From a virus: DNA of 25,260 bases. The notes under the pieces are model-generated. The model saw only the letters and a program-made list of their open reading frames with translations. It did no database searches and was not told the DNA's origin. The first letter of the stretch is position 1, and each line of letters begins with the position of its first letter. Of the stretch, positions 9,010 through 17,969 are shown piece after piece. The DNA lies in IMG/VR virus record IMGVR_UViG_3300044705_000066, positions 1-25,260 of that record, one strand, 5' to 3'. The position numbers and the translations under genes are program-made.

Positions 9010-11220
9010 TTAGCTCAAGGTGATCAACGGATCGACATAGAAGGTAGAACTGGCTTTCGCCACCTTGACATAGGCGCGCAGATAGCCCGCCAGTTGCGGC
9101 TGCGGGCTCGATAATGTGGTGGTCAGCAGGAACCGCACACCGGCACGGAATACCGCCGTACCATCGGTCACCGATCCACCATCGATCGCGCCGGCATAAC
9201 CGACCGGCAATGAACCTGACGATGTGCCAGCGGTCGTGCACCAGAACAAGCGACCGCTGTTCGACGAGACCGAGATGACATTACCAAGGCTGTAGGCATG
9301 GCTATTCTGGCGAGCCGAGGCAACGCTATCCCAAGCGCTTGCGCTATCACCGGTCAAAGCGGAACCCGTGGCAAGATTGTTCGATTTGCTCTCGGACTGG
9401 AACGAGGCTTTTGGCGATCCCGAATCGCCCAGGTAAGCGACATCTATCCAGATGTCATCGTTGTTTGGTAATGACGCGCTATTCCAGATACCGTGTAGCG
9501 TGACGGTGACATTGCTTGCGGTGGTCGGGTTCCAGATGGCAATCGGAAATGACTCGAATGGATTGAGCCACAGCACATTGGCGGTGGTCGTGATGTTCCA
9601 GGAAATACCGGTTGTACCGTCAGAGGCACCGTTGGTGCGAATAACGGTGGTTTCTTCTTGCAGAGTACCGGTGTACCAGTACCTACGTTGGACGTAGGTA
9701 CTCGCGGATGACCAGCAGCGAGTAACATCAACAAACGGGCCATTACGGGAAACGGGCGTAGAGGCGATGGTAACCGACGCTCCGAGCTTACAATCGATGA
9801 AATGAAAGTTGCAGCTACAACCGTTGGCGCTGATACCACTACCATTGACGATGGTTGTACCGGAACCCAATGCTGATAAATCAACACCTTCAATCGTGAT
9901 TGTGCCATCGGTGACTGTGGTAAATAAAGCTGTTGGTGCGCTGCCGGCAATAGCGCTGGCGGTGTTACGCCAAATTGTTGTGCCCTGACCCGGTTCGACG
10001 ATATGGGTACTGCCACCAAAATTCCATATGGTATTGACGAGTTCGACTCTAGTCGCGTTGGTGGTTGCGAATTGCAAAGACGACGACCCGGTGGTGTTAA
10101 TTTTAAGCGTACAACTTTCTAGTTTCACCCAGGAACCAGTGGACGTGGCAAAGGCAATATTACCAGTAGTACTGCCCGAACCAGAACTGAACGTAACACC
10201 ATACCAATATGCTGAGTCGCCCTGATTTACGTTCAGCGAAGAAGCCGTACCAACGCCGGAGGCGACGGTTGCGCCGGTTTTGAGGCCCGATGAACTGACC
10301 GGCAACGATAGCGTGTGATCAATTGAATACAAATAATTCGGAGAGGTAACTGTACCTAACGTAGAAAGCCCTAAACCGCTACTCCGCGTTTCGGAATGAT
10401 CGTCAGCGAGGTATATTGTATCCCCTGCTACTGCATAGGTATTAGCGACGACAAACTGGTTGGACAAATACGCATTCGGTGCTGCCCATGTCGAAAAGGA
10501 CGTACCGAGATAAGTCCAGGTAACAGTACCATCCGCCGTCGTATTACCGACCGCACTGGTATTCCACGAAGGCTCTGACCCATTACCAGTCGTACCAGCA
10601 GTTGTGATGATGAAAATGTGCGTGCCGGCGTTATCGGTGATGACATAGCCCAATCCTGGCGCGGTGTTCTTCACCGCCGTCCAGTTTTTGACATTTGTTT
10701 TATCGCCATTGAGTGCCGCCCATCCGGTGCACTCCTGCCAAGTCACCGTGTTATCGGTGGTCTTGGCTCCTCTAGTGGTTGTCCAGTTCGGTTCACTCGT
10801 ACCGGTCGTACCGCCAACGACCGCGATGAAGGCACGGGCATTAACAATTTGGAGACCACCATGCCATGTACCGCTGGCGACCGTCTGGCTGACATTGACG
10901 GTATAAGTGCCGGTGCCGCCGGTGCCGGTGCCAAGGGCAGTCACGATTGCTGTGCTACCAGTCGGGCCTGAGACATATGCCCCCAAATAGATGGTGCCCG
11001 ACGTGACCGCCGTAACCGTTAGTGTGGTGGTGCTCTGGCTGGCGGTGAATACTGCTGAACTCGCACTTTGCCGACGCAATGTACCGGCGGTGATCGAGGC
11101 GCCTGATGACCAACCGGTCATCGCGCTCCACCCCACAGTACCGAGTGTCAGCGCGTTGTTGCCTCCTGTTATATTTGTGTTGATTGTGGAGTTATCGCGG
11201 ACATACCACGCATTAGTCAT
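9010..11220 (-). CDS. Beta-rich tail/adhesin protein (736 aa)
   Basis: The protein is Ser/Thr/Gly-rich with few charged residues, as expected for a beta-helix or beta-sandwich fibre. Residues about 60-120 contain a [16 protein letters not shown]...[12 protein letters not shown] segment that recurs widely in phage fibres. Three copies of a Trp-containing motif are visible: near 137-165 (GTSEPNW...DNTVTW), near 207-240 (GSEPSW...ADGTVTW) and near 662-695 (GSLPVGY...TDGTAVF). These resemble small carbohydrate-binding (CBM5/12-like) modules. No catalytic motif was recognised. It lies between the 195-aa protein and the 646-aa fibre and is probably part of the host-recognition apparatus. The ATG at 11220 has no Shine-Dalgarno sequence; an imperfect hairpin and a TAAATAC motif lie directly upstream. 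Confidence 0.82.
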   Translation of the reverse strand: MTNAWYVRDNSTINTNITGGNNALTLGTVGWSAMTGWSSGASITAGTLRRQSASSAVFTASQSTTTLTVTAVTSGTIYLGAYVSGPTGSTAIVTALGTGTGGTGTYTVNVSQTVASGTWHGGLQIVNARAFIAVVGGTTGTSEPNWTTTRGAKTTDNTVTWQECTGWAALNGDKTNVKNWTAVKNTAPGLGYVITDNAGTHIFIITTAGTTGNGSEPSWNTSAVGNTTADGTVTWTYLGTSFSTWAAPNAYLSNQFVVANTYAVAGDTIYLADDHSETRSSGLGLSTLGTVTSPNYLYSIDHTLSLPVSSSGLKTGATVASGVGTASSLNVNQGDSAYWYGVTFSSGSGSTTGNIAFATSTGSWVKLESCTLKINTTGSSSLQFATTNATRVELVNTIWNFGGSTHIVEPGQGTTIWRNTASAIAGSAPTALFTTVTDGTITIEGVDLSALGSGTTIVNGSGISANGCSCNFHFIDCKLGASVTIASTPVSRNGPFVDVTRCWSSASTYVQRRYWYTGTLQEETTVIRTNGASDGTTGISWNITTTANVLWLNPFESFPIAIWNPTTASNVTVTLHGIWNSASLPNNDDIWIDVAYLGDSGSPKASFQSESKSNNLATGSALTGDSASAWDSVASARQNSHAYSLGNVISVSSNSGRLFWCTTAGTSSGSLPVGYAGAIDGGSVTDGTAVFRAGVRFLLTTTLSSPQPQLAGYLRAYVKVAKASSTFYVDPLITLS

Positions 11221-11227
11221 AAAGCAA

Positions 11228-11254
11228 AATACCCGATAGAAACTACCGGGTATT
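11228..11254 (-). terminator. Hairpin with T4 tail, likely intrinsic terminator after the 195-aa gene
   Basis: An inverted repeat pairs AATACCCG with CGGGTATT and TAG with CTA, with one A.C mismatch and an AAA loop (plus-strand view). On the minus strand the 3' arm runs into TTTTG. It lies between the TGA at 11280 and the ATG at 11220. The 5' arm on the minus strand overlaps the TAAATAC motif, so the full hairpin forms only in transcripts coming from upstream. Confidence 0.6.
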
Positions 11255-11257
11255 TAT
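11250..11257 (-). promoter_or_regulatory. TAAATAC motif, candidate phage promoter (site A)
   Basis: Minus-strand reading is CCCGATAAATAC, nearly the same as site C near 17932. With T4 late-promoter geometry, transcription would begin near 11245, about 25 nt before the ATG of the 736-aa gene. Promoter activity is inferred from recurrence in gene-free gaps. Confidence 0.45.
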
Positions 11258-11279
11258 CGGGACGACAGCAAGAGAATCC

Positions 11280-11867
11280 TCAAAGGGAGGCAGTATATGT
11301 CACGTTCAGGGTATCGCCGTTACCCACAGAACGATCACCGCCACTAAACAGCCCCGCAGAATACAAGGTCCCATTAGTGTCGTCCTTAGTATTAACCGCA
11401 CCCGTCGAGGTCACGACAAAGACTCCCTTCGCCGTGCCGGTACCGGTGATCGAGAACACCACCGCCGCGCTGGTGGTAATCGCACCAGCCGAAGCCGCAC
11501 CAAAGCTCATCGTCGGCCGGTTACCGGAATAGGTCGGGGCATTCGTGCCGCCCGCCTCGGTCCAACCGCTGTGCGAACTCATGGTGTCGCCGGATGCGGG
11601 GCCAGTCGTATACGAGACCGCACCAATCAAACCCATATACGGACCGGTTACCGTGTAACCGGAACCCGTCAAATACGTCGTCAACGCGAAGTTCTTGCCG
11701 ACCGTCGTGACCAAGTTGTCGATAACCTCGGACCATTTCTCTTCACCATCCGGGCCGTAGCACACGATATGATAGACACCATGCGCCTCTGCGGCTTCGG
11801 TCATTCCGCCATTGCGTTGGACGGTAGCGGTGGTTACCTCATTCGCATCGGCAACTTCTTGTGTCAT
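11280..11867 (-). CDS. Fibre-associated structural protein (195 aa)
   Basis: I recognise the type but not a named family. It has a polar N-terminus with EAHGVYHIVCYGPDGEEKW, then VTTVGKNFAL, a middle part rich in Gly/Ser/Thr (SGDTMSSHSGWTEAGG), and a C-terminus LFSGGDRSVGNGDTLNVTYTASL. Proteins ending in a 'GD.LNVTY' strand are common next to phage tail-fibre genes and are probably beta-sandwich virion proteins. GGAGG lies about 12 nt before the ATG at 11867; an earlier out-of-frame ATG lies between them. A TAAATAC motif at 11897 precedes it and a hairpin terminator at 11228-11254 follows it, so it may be transcribed as its own unit. Confidence 0.75.
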   Translation of the reverse strand: MTQEVADANEVTTATVQRNGGMTEAAEAHGVYHIVCYGPDGEEKWSEVIDNLVTTVGKNFALTTYLTGSGYTVTGPYMGLIGAVSYTTGPASGDTMSSHSGWTEAGGTNAPTYSGNRPTMSFGAASAGAITTSAAVVFSITGTGTAKGVFVVTSTGAVNTKDDTNGTLYSAGLFSGGDRSVGNGDTLNVTYTASL

Positions 11868-11896
11868 TAAGCATCAAAGCCTCCATTAGGATGAAA

Positions 11897-11904
11897 GTAT
11901 TTAT
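11897..11904 (-). promoter_or_regulatory. TAAATAC motif, candidate phage promoter (site B)
   Basis: Minus-strand reading is CCAATAAATACTTTC, the copy most like the T4 late consensus TATAAATACT. It lies 4 nt after the TAA of the 1168-aa fibre gene. The predicted start near 11892 would give a leader of about 25 nt that carries the GGAGG of the 195-aa gene. Confidence 0.5.
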
Positions 11905-11907
11905 TGG

Positions 11908-14900
11908 TTAGGGTTTGGAGTCGTATATTTTCACATAGTCAATGTTGAACACGAACGGTCCGGTGTGCCCGACCGTGACAATGCTATGCCAGTTATTGCC
12001 GCCGACATAGCTGACCAAATCGTGCGATAGCTGAAGCGCCAACCCGCCGGTCGGGATCGGCTGCGAATAGTAGTTCGGGAACAAGGTCGAACCGGTCGTT
12101 GCAAAGCACGAGAACAGCAATGTGCCGTCGAAATACACCTTCACATAGTTGTTCGGCCGGTAATCGACCCCGAAGATGTGATAGGCGGCCGACAGGTCGA
12201 CACCCAATCGGGTATCGAGCAGATTGATGCCGTTGAACTGGAACGAGAAATTCTGCTGGTAATCGATAATCCCACTCGACGTGACCCCGGTGCCATGCCC
12301 GAACTCGAATCCAAAGTAATTGCTGCCATCGGTCGCGGTATTCGGCTGGAACTGTATTCGTGGATACGCCCCGTAGCGCATGTCGGGGCATTTGAGACGG
12401 GTCTCGACATACCCGCCAGTAACGGGTACGACCATCGTCTTGCCGTTCGAATAGATCGCGCCGCTGACATAATCAAAACCATGGGTGAACGGGTTATAGG
12501 AACCGCTCGCCAAGGTCGCTCCCGCAGTCAGCGGGTTGACGATCAGTTGCAGCGTGCCGTCGACCTCGACCGTGTGCTGCCCCGATGTCGCGACCGAGCC
12601 GGTCAACGCCGGGTACGGGTCCTCGTAGCAGAGCCCCACCGGCAAAGTCGGCGACGCGGTCGTGTTCCCCACCGAGATCGTGACCGGGATCGCGCTGCCT
12701 GTGCTGATCGGGGCCGGCACAATCGTCACGGTGCCGCTGCCAGAGTAGAAGAAAGACGAGCCGGGTACGAGATGCCCGGCGCCGTTATCATTGATCAGAT
12801 AGCCGCCGGAGCCGCCCAGGTAGGTGGCAAGCCCGGTCGTGCTGGCGAGCGAGCAGTTGTTGGTCGAGCCGGTCGTAAACGTCGCGGTGGTGCTCAAGGC
12901 GACTTGCCGGGTGGGGCCGGAATAGGGCGATGGCAGGGCGGCAGAACCGCCGCGCAAGGTGCCGTTGACATTGCCGAGACCGAAATTCCATTTGGTCGTA
13001 TCGAGCACCCATTTCGAGGTCGGCAGGGCATAGACCTGGACATCGCTGAAATACGCTTCGAACGGGCCGGGATGCGCCGGGTCGTAGACTGTTCTCCAAC
13101 CCGAATTGAGCGGGCCGCTGAACCCGCCGGTAAGGAACACCGTATAGCGCGTCGTGGTCGGAATGCTTTGTGTCCAGGTGCCGAGCAGCACATTATCGAA
13201 GTAGATTTTGATCGAGACGCCGGGGATCAATTCGACGCCATACAGGTGATAGTCGGCGGTCAGATCGACACCGGGGGTCTCGGAGAGCACCTGGGTAAGA
13301 CCAGCAGAGGCAGCGACTTGATGCGGGAACAATCCCGACAGCGTGACACTGCTACTGTGAAAGTTCGAGGCGATGCACTGATTGGGCTGGAACCCTTGCG
13401 TGTAACCGGCTTCTAGGAGATCGATTTCGAGCGCGTCACCGTCGAGCGTATCCGGCATCATCCAGATCGCGTTCCACGAACCATACCGACTATCGGCAAT
13501 CTTGGCGCGCACCTGCACAAAGCCGCCGGTTGCGGGCAGGATCATCGGACCGCCGGTCTTGGTCGAGATCGTCGACGATACGGTCGACCAACCGAGATTG
13601 AAAAATGTGCTCGATGTCGTGGCGCAGCAACTAATCTGCAAAACATTGCTGCCGCCCCGCAAATGCAACCCGCTGTCCAGATCACCCGGCGACGTGTTCG
13701 ATAGCCCCGACCACGTATCGAGCGTCCATCCCACCGGGCTGTTGGCCTGACAATACGGGTACGGGTCGAGATACGACATCAGGATCGTCTGGGCGCCGTC
13801 CGGTGAAGTCGAGATGACAACGGCGCGGGCGGTCTGGGTGCTGATCGCGGTATAGGCCAACGTGATCGCCTGCGACCCGGTCGTGCTGTTGGTCGTGCCG
13901 GTGTACGTGAATAGACAGGTCGGCTCGATGGCGACGTTACCATCGTTGATGAAATAGATCGTGCCGTTGACGAGCCCGTTGGCGACACCGCCGGTCCAGG
14001 TCAAGGTCGCGGCGGTCGAACCACTCGTCAGGTTGACATGGAACCCGCCACTGATCGTGACCACCTGCATCCGGTTGCCGGAATATGGGCTCGGCAGATT
14101 ACCACCGCCGGCTTGCGGTGACCCGGTCCGGACGCTGCCATGCCATCCCAGCCACGGCACCCATTTGGTCAAATCGAGATTGGCGGTCGAGAAATGATCC
14201 TCACCGAGTAGATCGGTCGAGGAATAACCAGCGGGCGGGGTCAACCCATTGACCGTACCGCTGGTGTTCGGGAAGTTGTCCTGTATCAGCAATGCCCCAC
14301 CGATGATCGTATCGGTGGCGTTCGTCGCCTCCCTGATCGAGCGAGCCCAATGCGGCACGGCATTCGCGGTCGCGCTGGCATTGCCGGCCTCGGTGATTGA
14401 GGCGACGCGGTGCGCCAGCCCGGTCTCGCTGTCGGATGCGGATGCGCTCTCGTGCACGACATAGCCATCGGCATGCGAGAGTTCGCTGGCCGATGCGGCT
14501 TCGGTGATGCTCTGCGTCGAGGAGACCCCGCCGGTCTTGATATCGACCGCGATGCCCGACTCATGGATCGAGACGACATAGCTCGCGGTGTCGCTGGTCG
14601 TCATCGACGCCGAACCCGCCTCGGTGATGCGGGCGGCTGCCCCGAGCGTTTCGGATTGCGTCGTCGCGGCGGTCGCGGCCTCGGTGATGCTGGAACTTAC
14701 CGCGTTGACATAGGATGCTTCTGCGGCAGAAGCGTTGGCAGCCTCGGTCTCGTTGACATTGAAAATCAAATTATCGCGTTCGGCCGCGACACCACCCTCG
14801 ACCATCGTCTCGGCGATATGGAGCGTCGTGGTTTCGCTATCGAGCAAGCGAAGAGCCTCGGTGACCGACACGGCGCGATGCAAGATCACCGACTCGGTTT

Positions 14901-15414
14901 CGGTCGCTGAGGCGCTCTCGGTCTGCGAGGAGGGCAGGTTATTGATAAAATTGCCATCCCGAGCGGTGCCGCCCTCGGTAATCGAGAGCACAAAACTCGC
15001 TGTGGTGGTGGCCGTAACCGTCGCGCTGGCGGCATCGCTCGCACCCAACAGCTTGTCGAGCGCTGAGGTGATCGTGTCGCTGGCGGCCGATAGCTCGTTA
15101 AAAGTGTCGACCGCATCGAGCGTCGTGGTCGATCCATCATTGGCATTGCCGGCTTCGGAGGAGCCGCCGCCCGGCGCTGATCCGGTCCCCACGATCCCGC
15201 CTCCGCTCGGTGGGGGTGGGGGTGGGGTGATCGGGTATTGGTAATAGACGTTGGTGCCGGTCTGGTGCGGGCGCCACCACGGATCGGTGCTGAACGGGCC
15301 ATCCGGCGGTCCGATCGCCCAGCCACGGTTCGACAGCCCGTCATCGTAGACCGCGCGGGTGGTCGGCTCATCCACTTCGGGAAGCGGAAATAATATCTCG
15401 ATAAAACCGCCCAT
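11908..15414 (-). CDS. Giant tail fibre/tailspike with repeat shaft and two GH16-like domains (1168 aa)
   Basis: Residues 1-60 are an N-terminal adaptor shared with the 59-aa protein encoded just upstream. A Pro/Gly linker with six prolines spans 63-86. About twelve repeats of 19-20 residues (SITEAxxASxT type) span 145-372. Two concanavalin-fold, GH16-like domains follow at about 400-797 and 800-1168. Domain 1 has GGFVQVRAKI, YGSWNAIWMMPD and EIDLLE at 663-668, which fits the GH16 active-site pattern ExDxxE, then YHLYGVELIPG and KIYFDNVLLG. Domain 2 keeps the frame (GGYVETRLKCPDMRYGAYPRIQF, YHIFGVDYRP, KVYFDGTLL) but has FGFEFG in place of the catalytic motif. The protein probably binds and cleaves a beta-glycan on the host surface; the exact substrate cannot be told. 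No Shine-Dalgarno is seen before the ATG, so coupling to the 59-aa gene, whose TGA ends 7 nt upstream, is likely. Confidence 0.88.
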   Translation of the reverse strand: MGGFIEILFPLPEVDEPTTRAVYDDGLSNRGWAIGPPDGPFSTDPWWRPHQTGTNVYYQYPITPPPPPPSGGGIVGTGSAPGGGSSEAGNANDGSTTTLDAVDTFNELSAASDTITSALDKLLGASDAASATVTATTTASFVLSITEGGTARDGNFINNLPSSQTESASATETESVILHRAVSVTEALRLLDSETTTLHIAETMVEGGVAAERDNLIFNVNETEAANASAAEASYVNAVSSSITEAATAATTQSETLGAAARITEAGSASMTTSDTASYVVSIHESGIAVDIKTGGVSSTQSITEAASASELSHADGYVVHESASASDSETGLAHRVASITEAGNASATANAVPHWARSIREATNATDTIIGGALLIQDNFPNTSGTVNGLTPPAGYSSTDLLGEDHFSTANLDLTKWVPWLGWHGSVRTGSPQAGGGNLPSPYSGNRMQVVTISGGFHVNLTSGSTAATLTWTGGVANGLVNGTIYFINDGNVAIEPTCLFTYTGTTNSTTGSQAITLAYTAISTQTARAVVISTSPDGAQTILMSYLDPYPYCQANSPVGWTLDTWSGLSNTSPGDLDSGLHLRGGSNVLQISCCATTSSTFFNLGWSTVSSTISTKTGGPMILPATGGFVQVRAKIADSRYGSWNAIWMMPDTLDGDALEIDLLEAGYTQGFQPNQCIASNFHSSSVTLSGLFPHQVAASAGLTQVLSETPGVDLTADYHLYGVELIPGVSIKIYFDNVLLGTWTQSIPTTTRYTVFLTGGFSGPLNSGWRTVYDPAHPGPFEAYFSDVQVYALPTSKWVLDTTKWNFGLGNVNGTLRGGSAALPSPYSGPTRQVALSTTATFTTGSTNNCSLASTTGLATYLGGSGGYLINDNGAGHLVPGSSFFYSGSGTVTIVPAPISTGSAIPVTISVGNTTASPTLPVGLCYEDPYPALTGSVATSGQHTVEVDGTLQLIVNPLTAGATLASGSYNPFTHGFDYVSGAIYSNGKTMVVPVTGGYVETRLKCPDMRYGAYPRIQFQPNTATDGSNYFGFEFGHGTGVTSSGIIDYQQNFSFQFNGINLLDTRLGVDLSAAYHIFGVDYRPNNYVKVYFDGTLLFSCFATTGSTLFPNYYSQPIPTGGLALQLSHDLVSYVGGNNWHSIVTVGHTGPFVFNIDYVKIYDSKP
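14299..14982 (-). repeat. Degenerate 57-63 bp repeats encoding fibre shaft
   Basis: About twelve units encode repeats of 19-20 residues in the 1168-aa fibre. Repeating positions of the Glu in (S/R)I(T/H/R)E fall near residues 146, 184, 243, 263, 283, 303, 340 and 360, with weaker units between. Units are more diverged than those at 8554-8883 but share the E(A/G)xxA(S/T)xT core. Confidence 0.85.
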
Positions 15415-15421
15415 TAAAAAA

Positions 15422-15601
15422 TCACACGGGTGGGGTCAGATCATCCATGCCGATCTGGTGCGGCGAGGCGTCGGTAAATGTTCTGCCGGAAACGGGGCCG
15501 ACCGCATAACCCGCGTTACTCAAGCCATCGACATAGACAGCGCGGGTGGTCGGCTCGTCGACTTCCGTCAACGGAAAGATGATTTCGATCTGTGCGCTCA
15601 T
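15422..15601 (-). CDS. Stand-alone fibre N-terminal adaptor domain (59 aa)
   Basis: This short gene translates to a 59-residue protein beginning MSAQIEIIFPLTEVDEPTTR and ending DDLTPPV. It is clearly paralogous to residues 1-60 of the 1168-aa fibre encoded next (shared IEI.FPL.EVDEPTTRAVY.DGLSN.G.A.GP and PHQ.G). A strong AAGGAGG lies 9 nt before its ATG, so it is well translated. The TGA is followed by the fibre ATG after 7 nt. Because the shared part is the probable virion-attachment end, this protein may occupy the same docking site on the tail, prime docking, or be the remains of an exchanged fibre gene. It is too short to be detected by usual length limits. Confidence 0.85.
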   Translation of the reverse strand: MSAQIEIIFPLTEVDEPTTRAVYVDGLSNAGYAVGPVSGRTFTDASPHQIGMDDLTPPV

Positions 15602-15617
15602 AATGCGCCGCCTCCTT

Positions 15618-17924
15618 TTATGTAGCTGGCTGGTTGGGGTCGAACGCCGGCAGCGGCGCGTCGCTGGTGAGCATCACCAACTGGTCGAGCGAGCCATCCT
15701 GATTGGCCGCCATCGTCACCGACATGACGTTGCGGTTATCGGGCAGCGGATGCTTGGACCAGCCAGCGAAGACCGGTTCGGGCTGGAAGTTGTTGAACCG
15801 CCGATAGCTGCACGAGATCAGTTTGCCGGTCGATGTGCAGCACCACACGATCGGCGCCGACTCTTCTTGGTAGGCAACCTCGATGATCCCATCGCTGGTC
15901 AAATGCTTCGAGTACTCGTTCAGATGCCGGCCAATAAAGCGCCGCGCCCAGATGTCGACAATAAACTCGATGACCCGGCGACCAAAGGCTTGCACGAATA
16001 GCAGCGCACCACCGACCCGGATCGCCTCGATCGAGGCGCTGCCGAACCGAGTGACCTTTTTGACGAGCGCATCGGTCGGGGTGAGGCTGCCACCGTTTTC
16101 ATTCGACTGGATCACGTACTCGCCGGAGATCGAGCCGGCGACGAGACCCTCGTGGTGCGAATGCAGATAGTTGACAAGCTCCTGTTCCGAAGCATTGAGG
16201 ACCAGCGAAATGCCGTGATTATCGTAGACCTGCCCCTGCGCATTTGTCGGGCACCAGTAGACCTGATGCGTCGACACCGTCGCACCGGTCAATGGCTGCG
16301 ACCCGAGCGTACCGGAGAGCCCCTGCGACGTGCCCCAGGTGGCCTGGGATGATGTCGCCTGCACCACGACATTGCTGGTGCTGCTCGTTACGGTCGATGT
16401 CGGGTAGAAAGCGGGGTCTTGCAGGTTCGGTAGGGTCATGAAGCCCCCCGTGGAGCCCCCATCGCTCATGCACGCATCGATGCGGTTGGGGAGTGCACCA
16501 GCGAGCCACAGACGACCCTGATAGAATGCGCCGCAACTCGGATATTGCCCGGTCGTGTAGACGCCTAGCTGCCACGTGTCGACCTGTGCGCCGTCCGGTG
16601 CGGCGAGCCCGGTCGCGAGCAATGAGTTGCCGACGATCGTGTCGCCGTCCAATCCGCCGGTCAGACCGATCGGGTTGTGCCATTCGATCAAGCACTGTGA
16701 CTGAAACGCCAAGCTGACATCATTGTCCTTGGTATACTTGATGATCCCATAGCCCCAGCGACCGAATGAGCTATCGATGTACCAGTCGGAATTGACGCCG
16801 GGCACCGATGTACTATGGCTCACCTTGTCGATATTGAGCGCCCAGAAGTTCCCTTGCCATGTCGCTCGCGGCGGGCCGTTGCCGGCGTTGGTGTAGTCGC
16901 TATCTTTCTGGTAGGGTTGCGGCTGGCACCAGATGCGGATCATCCGGCCAATGTCGGATGCTTGGAAATTGTAAGCGCCATCGGCGACATCAAATAACGA
17001 TAGCCCGGTATCCTGATCCTCCTGAAAAACCGTTCCATGACTATTACCAGTTTGACTTGATCCCGGTAAAGGATCGAGGTACGGTCCGTCGAAGAATTCT
17101 GCCGTCCCAAGTGTAAACCATGGAGCATCTGTCGAGACTGCACCCGGTGGGGCGGGGATGACTTGCGTTAGTCGTTGCGGGAAGTGGTTTTTATTGAGGA
17201 AGTACGCCGAGTCGCCGGTTTGAATGACGCGCACGCGGCGCAGTTCGTCGAGGCTGGTATACGGGAGTTCGAACCGGGCGGCGTGCGCCGCGAACGAGTT
17301 GCCGTATTCGGCGACATAGAACCCGGTGGTGCTGCCATTGATCGCAACACCGGTCGCGGCGTCATATAGCTCGAACGTGACATCGGTCAGCTTGTGGATC
17401 AGAAATTGTCTGTTAGACCAGCCCGGCCCATTAGCTAAAGCAAGGCTCGGATCGATAAAAATCTGGACGATATCGGAATCGAACCAGCCGACCGTACCAT
17501 TCATCTGGGTTCCCGGTGCGGAATTGATCGTCAGCACCGCTGGTGTTGTATTCGACAGGTTGACGATCTTCACGTAACTGTCGCACAGCAGCGTGAGATC
17601 GTCGGAATAGACCTTGCCAAATTGCTGCACCCAGAACCGCAGAAACGCCTGCTCGTAATGCGTGCTGTAGGTCATCTCCAGAACACAAGGCTTATGGTTC
17701 GGCAGCCAGAACGTGCGGACGACCCCGAGATCACCGAGATTGGTGTCACCGAGCCGGCGCCGACCGGAGCGGCGGGTCCACGCGCCCTCTTCGAGCGGGA
17801 TGCCGTTTTCCGAAGTATTGAGAGCGGTCTTATACCTGGGATCGTCGATGCGACCTTGAGCAAAACTGCTCCATTCACCGCCAAGGAAGTTGCTTTGTTG
17901 AAATGCCGAGCCTGACTCTGTCAT
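15618..17924 (-). CDS. Tail tubular protein B / nozzle (768 aa)
   Basis: The length is close to T7 gp12 (794 aa), and the N-terminus has the pattern usual for this family: QQSNFLGGEWSSFAQGRIDDPRYKTALNTSEN followed by EEGAWTRRSGRRRLG and VRTFWLPN. Further on are many Trp/Tyr/Gly-rich beta segments and the GFMTLPN, QATSSQATWGTSQGLSGTLGSQP and IEFIVDIWARRFIGRHLNEYSKHL segments. It stands directly after two adaptor genes and before the fibres, the place of the nozzle gene in T7-like phages. It forms the end of the short tail through which DNA leaves. The ATG at 17924 lies 5 nt after a TAAATA motif and has no Shine-Dalgarno sequence nearby. Confidence 0.9.
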   Translation of the reverse strand: MTESGSAFQQSNFLGGEWSSFAQGRIDDPRYKTALNTSENGIPLEEGAWTRRSGRRRLGDTNLGDLGVVRTFWLPNHKPCVLEMTYSTHYEQAFLRFWVQQFGKVYSDDLTLLCDSYVKIVNLSNTTPAVLTINSAPGTQMNGTVGWFDSDIVQIFIDPSLALANGPGWSNRQFLIHKLTDVTFELYDAATGVAINGSTTGFYVAEYGNSFAAHAARFELPYTSLDELRRVRVIQTGDSAYFLNKNHFPQRLTQVIPAPPGAVSTDAPWFTLGTAEFFDGPYLDPLPGSSQTGNSHGTVFQEDQDTGLSLFDVADGAYNFQASDIGRMIRIWCQPQPYQKDSDYTNAGNGPPRATWQGNFWALNIDKVSHSTSVPGVNSDWYIDSSFGRWGYGIIKYTKDNDVSLAFQSQCLIEWHNPIGLTGGLDGDTIVGNSLLATGLAAPDGAQVDTWQLGVYTTGQYPSCGAFYQGRLWLAGALPNRIDACMSDGGSTGGFMTLPNLQDPAFYPTSTVTSSTSNVVVQATSSQATWGTSQGLSGTLGSQPLTGATVSTHQVYWCPTNAQGQVYDNHGISLVLNASEQELVNYLHSHHEGLVAGSISGEYVIQSNENGGSLTPTDALVKKVTRFGSASIEAIRVGGALLFVQAFGRRVIEFIVDIWARRFIGRHLNEYSKHLTSDGIIEVAYQEESAPIVWCCTSTGKLISCSYRRFNNFQPEPVFAGWSKHPLPDNRNVMSVTMAANQDGSLDQLVMLTSDAPLPAFDPNQPAT

Positions 17925-17928
17925 GCTC

Positions 17929-17936
17929 GTATTTAT
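17929..17936 (-). promoter_or_regulatory. TAAATAC motif, candidate promoter for leaderless nozzle mRNA (site C)
   Basis: Minus-strand reading is CCCGATAAATACGAGCATG. Exactly five bases lie between the last A of TAAATA and the start codon. In T4 late-promoter geometry this would place the first transcribed base on the A of ATG. Site E has the same spacing and a nearly identical downstream sequence. Confidence 0.5.
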
Positions 17937-17969
17937 CGGGGGGCGTGGCTCTCCTTGGGTTGGCTGGCG

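Noticed and set aside
6955-9114. Very long plus-strand open frame (719 codons) opposite the 646-aa fibre
   Set aside because: It spans the whole fibre gene and its boundaries on the opposite strand, is rich in Arg/Asp/Gly dipeptides typical of antisense reading, and its length is explained by repeats and GC-rich codons. No phage-like domain is visible in it.
12178-13416. Plus-strand open frame of 412 codons opposite the 1168-aa fibre
   Set aside because: Antisense to the well-supported GH16-like domains, with Arg-rich low-information sequence and no sensible ribosome-binding site.
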